A DNA stretch of 64,000 nucleotides from Mycoplasmatota bacterium (GTDB lineage Bacteria; Bacillota_I; Bacilli_A; Izemoplasmatales; Hujiaoplasmataceae). The stretch is from the NCBI GenBank assembly GCA_027859085.1, contig JAQIBJ010000077.1, positions 1-64,000 of the forward strand, read 5' to 3'. Position 1 is the stretch's first letter. Each line of letters starts with the position of its first letter. The notes under the pieces are model-generated. The model did not search any database. It was not told the origin of the DNA and saw only the letters and a list, made by a program, of their open reading frames with translations. Positions 58,768 through 64,000 of this stretch are shown here, piece after piece. Made by a program: the position numbers and the translations under genes.

Positions 58768-60062
58768 ACAGCATCTCCTATTAAATCATGCCCGAAAATC
58801 GTTGTAATTTTCACATCAATGATATTTCCTATCTCAATAGCTTTATCTGATTGAAATACAATCATACCATCGATATCATCTGGCGCAAAAGCAAAGGATC
58901 TACCATAGTAAAATTTCGTTTCGGGATCATAATTTTCAATTAATGTTCTATGAACTTTACCAATTTGTTTTTTATTTAGTTTTCTAGCAATCTTTTTTTG
59001 TAAACGCATGATTTTATCTAAACGTTCTTCTTTAATATCATCAGGTATTTGATCTTCCATAGAATAAGCTTTTGTATCTTCTTCTTTAGAATACGCAAAA
59101 ACACCCAATCGATCAAATTCATATGTTTCAGTGAAATCGTAAAGCTGATTAAAATCTTCTTCTGTTTCACCAGGAAAGCCAACAATATAAGTGGTTCTTA
59201 TAATGGCTTCGGGAATTTCATGTCTAATTTTATTAAGTAAGTTTATGATTAATTCCTGGTCACCTCTTCGATTCATATTCTTTAAAACACGATTCGAAAT
59301 ATGTTGAATTGGAATATCAAAATATGCCATAGCTTTTGGATTGTTTTTAATTTCATCAATCAATACATCAGTAATCTCATCTGGATATAAATATAGCACT
59401 CTAATCATTTCAACGTCTTGAATTTTTGATATTTCACGAATGAGTTTATGCAATTGTGATTGATGATTAGGGTCAATATCAGAGCCATATCTCGAAGTAT
59501 CTTGACTAATTAAGTTAATCTCTTTTGCCCCGTTTTCAGCCAGTAACTTACATTCAGATACGACTTCATCAAATGGTTTAGATCTAAAACCACCTCTAAT
59601 CAATGGAATTGCACAATAGGTACAATTATTATTACAACCTTCACCAATCTTTACATAAGGTGAGAAATTAGAAGTTGTTAGTAATCTATTTTCATATCTT
59701 AAAGGTGAAAATTTAATATGGTCTTCAGAAAATAAATCATTTAAAATTAAATGGATTTTTGGATAATCTTGTAAAGTAATGACTTTATCAATAAAAGGCA
59801 TTTCTTTTTCTAATTTTTCTTTATATCTTTTTGCATAACACCCAGTAACAATTAATTTTTTATTGTAAATTTTCATTTCATTAATGGTATCTAAGGTCTC
59901 TTTTTTTGCGGACTCAATAAAGCCACAAGTATTAATAAATATGGCATCAGCTTCAGCAGGATCACTCACAATTTTACATCCTGCTTGATGAAGTATACCT
60001 AATATCATTTCTGAATCAACTAGGTTTTTTGCACAACCTAAACTGATAAATCCTATTTTCAT
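58764..60062 (-). CDS. rimO: Ribosomal protein S12 methylthiotransferase
   Basis: 432-aa radical-SAM enzyme that adds a methylthio group to Asp of ribosomal protein S12. An N-terminal UPF0004 domain with SLGCAKNLVDSE and INTCGFIESAK holds the auxiliary cluster. The radical-SAM motif is CNNNCTYCAIP, and the C-terminal TRAM domain begins about 370. SLGCAKN and the motif pattern fit RimO better than MiaB. Ribosome site AGGAGTGG. Confidence 0.95.
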   Translation of the reverse strand: MKIGFISLGCAKNLVDSEMILGILHQAGCKIVSDPAEADAIFINTCGFIESAKKETLDTINEMKIYNKKLIVTGCYAKRYKEKLEKEMPFIDKVITLQDYPKIHLILNDLFSEDHIKFSPLRYENRLLTTSNFSPYVKIGEGCNNNCTYCAIPLIRGGFRSKPFDEVVSECKLLAENGAKEINLISQDTSRYGSDIDPNHQSQLHKLIREISKIQDVEMIRVLYLYPDEITDVLIDEIKNNPKAMAYFDIPIQHISNRVLKNMNRRGDQELIINLLNKIRHEIPEAIIRTTYIVGFPGETEEDFNQLYDFTETYEFDRLGVFAYSKEEDTKAYSMEDQIPDDIKEERLDKIMRLQKKIARKLNKKQIGKVHRTLIENYDPETKFYYGRSFAFAPDDIDGMIVFQSDKAIEIGNIIDVKITTIFGHDLIGDAV

Positions 60063-60072
60063 AATTCCACTC

Positions 60073-61929
60073 CTAAATTGGTTTGTTTAAAAATTGAGAA
60101 TTGTATAAATCTGCATACACCCCATTTTGATTTAATAATGACTGGTGATCGCCTTGTTCTACTATTTTACCATGATCCATAACCAATATCAGATTTGCGT
60201 TTTTAATGGTTGATAATCGATGGGCAATCACAAATGAAGTTTTCCCTTCCATCATTTTTAACATAGCATTTTGAATATAACTTTCAGTCCTAGTATCTAC
60301 TGAAGAGGTTGCTTCATCCAATATTAATATTTTAGGATCAAAGAGAATTGCTCTTGCAATTGTTAATAACTGTTTTTGTCCTTGTGAAATATTGTCAGCA
60401 TCTTCTTTTAAAACAGTGTCATAACCTTCAGGTAAAGTTTCAATATAATGATGAACATGTGCTTTTTTACACGCTTCTATAATTTCTTCATCTGTTGCAT
60501 CAGCCTTCCCATATGCAATATTATCACGTATGGTTCCTGAGAACAACCAAGTATCTTGCAATACCATACCAAATTGTTTTCTTAATAACACTCTTGGGAT
60601 TTCAGTTGTTTTCATACCATCAACTAAAATAGAACCTTTATCTATATCATAAAATCTCATTAATAAATTAACCAATGTTGTTTTACCAGCGCCAGTATGT
60701 CCAACAATAGCAATTTGTCTTCCTGGATCAACTTCTAAATTAAGATTTTGGATTAATTCAGTATCTTCTTTATATGAAAAATCAACATCATCAAACACGA
60801 CATGTCCTTTGGCTGATAGTTCTTTGAATCCTGCTTCTTCCACTTCATTTAATTCTTCTTCTTCGTCTAATACTTTGAAAATACGTTCTGCACCTGCAAT
60901 CGTTGACTGAAGTTGATTAACGATGTTGGCAATATTTAGGATTGGATTTACAAAACTCCTTTGATATTGAACAAATACAGTAATGTCACCAATCAACAAA
61001 GGACTCGGTAATCCTGCCATATACCCACCAACAATAACCACCATTACATAACCAATATTACTAATAAATTCCATGATAGGTCGAATCAATCCACTTAAGA
61101 ATTGTGCGCCTTTCATTTGACCAGCAAGGCTATGATTAATTTTACTAAAATCTTGATATGATTCTTCTTGTTTATTGAATAATTTTACAATTTTACTTGC
61201 TGTAAACATCTCTTCAATATGTCCATTTAAAACACCCAATTCTTTTTGTTGAGCTTTAAATTTCTTTTGTGATTTCTTCGCAATAGTTGCTGTAGCTAAT
61301 ATAAACAGTGGTAAAGCCAATAAAGCGATAATGGTTAATTTCCATGAAATGATAAACATCATCACCAATATCCCTATAACAATAAATGTCGAGGATATAA
61401 TATTGATTAAACTTTGTTGAATAGAGTTCGTTACTATGTCAACATCATTCGAGAAAACAGATAACACATCTCCTGTTTGTTTTTCATCAAAATATTTGAT
61501 TGGTAATTTTTCTAGTTTCTCACGTAAATCATTACGCATTTTCTTACCAATATTAATACTGACTTTATTCCCTATTAACATCATAATCACTTCAAAAATA
61601 AAGCGTATGACATATAATATAATTACAATGATAAAATATCGCATGATGTTTTGTGTGCCTTCATCATTTGATATTTCTCCATTAACCATTCTTTGCATAT
61701 CATTTAAAATAAATCGAATGAAGTTTGGTCCAACAACCGCAACTCCTGAGACAATAATTGTAAATATAGAAATTAACAATAACTGCCATTTATATTTTCC
61801 TATGTAATCCAAAAGACGTTTAGTTGTCCCTTTAAAATCTTTTGCTTTTTCAGCAGGACGCCCCAAAGGCATTCCATGCCCTGGTCCACTATTTTGATTT
61901 TTGTCTTTTTCTCTTTTTTTATCTGTCAT
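60073..61929 (-). CDS. Heterodimeric ABC exporter subunit with degenerate signature (ISQGQ)
   Basis: 618-aa half-transporter, membrane domain about 45-345, ATPase about 380-610. Walker A is GHTGAGKTT, Walker B ends LILDEATS with intact Glu, and the signature ISQGQ departs from LSGGQ. The N-terminal tail is charged and hydrophilic (MTDKKREKDKNQ). The partner at 61926-63758 has the complementary change, giving one active and one degenerate ATP site. It overlaps the partner by four bases. Confidence 0.92.
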   Translation of the reverse strand: MTDKKREKDKNQNSGPGHGMPLGRPAEKAKDFKGTTKRLLDYIGKYKWQLLLISIFTIIVSGVAVVGPNFIRFILNDMQRMVNGEISNDEGTQNIMRYFIIVIILYVIRFIFEVIMMLIGNKVSINIGKKMRNDLREKLEKLPIKYFDEKQTGDVLSVFSNDVDIVTNSIQQSLINIISSTFIVIGILVMMFIISWKLTIIALLALPLFILATATIAKKSQKKFKAQQKELGVLNGHIEEMFTASKIVKLFNKQEESYQDFSKINHSLAGQMKGAQFLSGLIRPIMEFISNIGYVMVVIVGGYMAGLPSPLLIGDITVFVQYQRSFVNPILNIANIVNQLQSTIAGAERIFKVLDEEEELNEVEEAGFKELSAKGHVVFDDVDFSYKEDTELIQNLNLEVDPGRQIAIVGHTGAGKTTLVNLLMRFYDIDKGSILVDGMKTTEIPRVLLRKQFGMVLQDTWLFSGTIRDNIAYGKADATDEEIIEACKKAHVHHYIETLPEGYDTVLKEDADNISQGQKQLLTIARAILFDPKILILDEATSSVDTRTESYIQNAMLKMMEGKTSFVIAHRLSTIKNANLILVMDHGKIVEQGDHQSLLNQNGVYADLYNSQFLNKPI

Positions 61930-63758
61930 CGTATTTCCTCCTCATCCAATTGTGATAAGGCGATTTCTTTGTATACTTCGCACGTTTCAAGCAATTCTTT
62001 ATGTTTACCAATACCAACCATTTTACCTTCTTGTAAAACAATGATTTTATCAGCATCCATAATGGTTCCAATTCTTTGAGCCACAATAAATACCGTTGCG
62101 TCATTAACTTGATCTCTTAATGCTTTTCTTAAAACAGAATCTGTTTTAAAATCTAAAGCTGAAAAGCTATCATCAAAAACAAAGATTTTAGGTCTTCTAA
62201 CAATCGCTCTAGCGATTGATAAACGTTGTTTCTGTCCACCGGAAAAATTACTTCCACCTTGGTCTACAACAGCGTCATAGCCATCATCCAATTCGTTAAT
62301 AAATTCTTCTGCTTGAGCAATCTCAGCAGCTTTTTTAATTTCTTCATCATCTGCATAATCAGCGCCATAAGCAATATTAGATTTTATAGTACCACTAAAC
62401 AAAGATGCTGTTTGAGGAACAAAACCGATCAATGATCTTAATTTATTTAATTTGATATCTTTGATAAGAACATTATCGATTTTTAATTCTCCTTGGCTGA
62501 TATCAAAAAATCGTGGTAAAAGATTTACAACTGTTGATTTACCTGACCCAGTCGAGCCAATAATGGCGATGGTTTCACCAGGTTCAGCTTTAAAATTAAT
62601 ATCTGTTAAGACATTCTTATCTGCATCTGGAAACTTAAAACAAACATTTTTATATTCAACTTTTCCTTTAAATGAATAATCATTAAATTCATCATTACCA
62701 GTATCGTGAATTGAAGTTTCTAAATCTAATATTTCTTGAATTCTTTTTCCTGACACTTCAGCTCTAGGATACATAATAAAGGTAAATGTTAACATTAAAA
62801 TACTAAATAGCATTTGGAATGCATATTGAATTAATGCAGATACATTTCCTAATCCAACATAATCAGTAATCTGACCATCTATAACCATTCGAAAAGCAAA
62901 GAAGACAACAGTTAAAACCACCAAGTTAAATATCAAATTAATACTTGGATTAAGTGTTGACATAATTCTCCCGGCTCTATACCCAACATCTGCTAAATCA
63001 TCATTGGTTTTAGCAAAACGGTTCACTTCTCTATCCCCTTGTCCAAACGCTCTAATGACCCTCACACCATTGATACTTTCTCTTGTGACTAATGTCAATT
63101 TATCAACTCTTTTTTGGAAGAGTTTGAATAAAGGCATCACCAATTTAAACATAACAAAAATGATAATGGCCAACAAAGGAATCCCTGTTAAAATAACCAA
63201 CGTTAAAGTTACATCTTTTTGTAAAGAGAAAATCAAAGCACCGATAAATATAATTGGTATTCTCAGCACCATTCTCAATGCCATAATAATAAAGTTTTGG
63301 ACTTGCATCACATCGTTTGTTGCTCTTGTAATTAAAGTCGATGTCCCATGTAAACCTGTTTCATATAACGATAGTGAATTAATCTTTTTATAATAAGCAC
63401 TTCTTATGTCTTCGCCAACTTTACTAGAAACATCACTAGATAAATACATTAATGCTATAAAACTTAAAGTTGATACAAAAGTGACACCCAACATAATTGA
63501 ACCATAGTGAATAATAACATCAAAATCAGATGTTTGTTCAACTTGACATATTGCTGGATTTGCTTCTATATCACATCGTTCAACATTAACCCATTCTCCA
63601 CCGACTAATTCTTGAAAGTTTGCATCAAGTCCTTCACCAATAATTCTACTCATATAATTTGGTAATAAAAGGGTTCCAAACGCTGTTAATGTGACCAAAA
63701 TAAATATTATAAATACTTTAAATTTATAAGGTTTTAAATATTTAAACATTCCTATCAT
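61926..63758 (-). CDS. Heterodimeric ABC exporter subunit with Asp at the catalytic Walker B position
   Basis: About 610-aa half-transporter. Walker A is GSTGSGKST, signature FSGGQKQR and Walker B FVFDDSFSALD, with Asp for the catalytic Glu. The extracytoplasmic loop near 55-85 holds two cysteines (CDIEANPAICQ). Start 63758 is chosen because GGAGG lies nine bases before it; the ATG at 63767 is too close to it. It overlaps the MarR gene by 17 bases and is probably controlled by it. Confidence 0.92.
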   Translation of the reverse strand: MIGMFKYLKPYKFKVFIIFILVTLTAFGTLLLPNYMSRIIGEGLDANFQELVGGEWVNVERCDIEANPAICQVEQTSDFDVIIHYGSIMLGVTFVSTLSFIALMYLSSDVSSKVGEDIRSAYYKKINSLSLYETGLHGTSTLITRATNDVMQVQNFIIMALRMVLRIPIIFIGALIFSLQKDVTLTLVILTGIPLLAIIIFVMFKLVMPLFKLFQKRVDKLTLVTRESINGVRVIRAFGQGDREVNRFAKTNDDLADVGYRAGRIMSTLNPSINLIFNLVVLTVVFFAFRMVIDGQITDYVGLGNVSALIQYAFQMLFSILMLTFTFIMYPRAEVSGKRIQEILDLETSIHDTGNDEFNDYSFKGKVEYKNVCFKFPDADKNVLTDINFKAEPGETIAIIGSTGSGKSTVVNLLPRFFDISQGELKIDNVLIKDIKLNKLRSLIGFVPQTASLFSGTIKSNIAYGADYADDEEIKKAAEIAQAEEFINELDDGYDAVVDQGGSNFSGGQKQRLSIARAIVRRPKIFVFDDSFSALDFKTDSVLRKALRDQVNDATVFIVAQRIGTIMDADKIIVLQEGKMVGIGKHKELLETCEVYKEIALSQLDEEEIR

Positions 63759-64000
63759 TAATGTCATCCTCCTCGAAGTGTTCTCTTAATTTAAAATATA
63801 CTTTTTCTCTCATAATTTCTAATAATTCTCGTTCTTCTTCACTTAAGGCACTATTGATCAAATTTTCCCAATCTTCTAATATACTATGAACTTTTCCAGC
63901 AACTTCTTTTCCTTTATCTGTAATACTGATAATATAAGAACGTCCATCATCTGGGTCTTTTTTCTTTGTGACCAACCCATCTTTTACCATTTGGTTCACA
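63742..64000 (-). CDS. MarR-family transcription regulator, 5' end outside the window
   Basis: C-terminal part of about 85 residues. The winged-helix wing is VKDGLVTKKKDPDDGRSYIISITDKG, with the DxR motif of MarR proteins, and the dimer helices follow. The start lies beyond 64000. By position it is the repressor of the ABC exporter pair that overlaps it, a common arrangement. Confidence 0.85.
   Translation of the reverse strand, partial: VNQMVKDGLVTKKKDPDDGRSYIISITDKGKEVAGKVHSILEDWENLINSALSEEERELLEIMREKVYFKLREHFEEDDINDRNV

Noticed and set aside
58764-60062. MiaB rather than RimO
   Set aside because: The N-terminus SLGCAKNLVDSE and the overall spacing of cysteine motifs match RimO.
1-64000. 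Use of TGA as a tryptophan codon, as in Mycoplasma
   Set aside because: All recognised genes are full length when TGA is read as stop, and several overlapping ATGA junctions use TGA as a true stop, so the standard code applies.
1-64000. CRISPR array, prophage or restriction system
   Set aside because: I saw no regularly spaced repeats, phage genes or methylase-nuclease pairs in the window.

Overview
The window looks like chromosome of a low-GC, Gram-positive-related bacterium that uses the standard genetic code. Genes end cleanly at TGA, and reading TGA as stop gives full-length proteins throughout. Gene order in two blocks follows Bacillus subtilis (yqeG-yqeH-yqeK-rsfS-yqeM-comEA-comEC-holA-rpsT, and recD2-alaS-ruvX-yrzB-trmR-yrrN-yrrO-greA-mtnN). 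However, several genes expected inside those blocks are absent, among them nadD, aroE, udk and the murein transglycosylase mltG. AT-richness, code 11, loss of a wall gene and many anaerobe-type regulators together suggest a free-living member of the Mollicutes/Tenericutes side of the Bacillota (Izemoplasma-, Haloplasma- or Acholeplasma-like). That placement is inference. Most genes lie on the minus strand.

Layout. 1-1.5 kb: an IS110-family element with a structured, probably guide-RNA-bearing leader. 1.7-9.2 kb: a redox-flavoured region with aldehyde dehydrogenase, a Pr6Pr membrane protein, two hemerythrin-like/PAS proteins of the DUF438 type, thioredoxin reductase, a lone oligopeptide permease, YbaN and an FNR/Crp regulator. 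An exact FNR-type box lies at -41.5 of the second DUF438 operon. 9.3-12.7 kb: a nitrilase, a sensor with GGDEF and HD-GYP domains, and tRNA-Leu(CAA). 12.7-22.6 kb: an amidohydrolase, a heterodimeric ABC exporter, argS, an ABC-F protein, a small membrane protein and an E2-like acyltransferase. 22.8-27.3 kb: a PAP2 protein, pyruvate kinase in an operon with a GH65-like protein that has lost its catalytic motif, and rpsT.

27.4-37.5 kb: holA, comEC, an unusual comEA with seven SLBB repeats, the yqe ribosome-assembly genes, a metallopeptidase, mtnN and greA. 37.6-47.4 kb: the tRNA wobble-uridine pathway (yrrN, yrrO, trmR), yrzB, ruvX, alaS under an alanine T-box, recD2 and an Xaa-Pro peptidase. 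47.4-55.5 kb: a VTT membrane protein, gap, an Spx with an extra cysteine cluster, pepF, trpS under a tryptophan T-box, an MFS transporter with a Crh-like HPr (Gln15) and a membrane-anchored EIIB without its cysteine, and pyrophosphatase. 55.5-64 kb: two amidohydrolases, DUF368, rimO, a second heterodimeric ABC exporter and the end of a MarR regulator.

How the parts work together: the left block reads as an oxygen/nitric-oxide/redox response run by the FNR-like regulator. The Crh-like protein, the cre-like site before gap, and pyk with the GH65-like protein point to glycolytic control. The two ABC pairs each show the matched degenerate motifs of an asymmetric exporter. The strongest candidates for something new are the phosphotransfer-dead Crh/EIIB pair next to an MFS transporter, the GH65 pseudoenzyme with pyk, the seven-SLBB ComEA, and the terminator that doubles as an FNR box.
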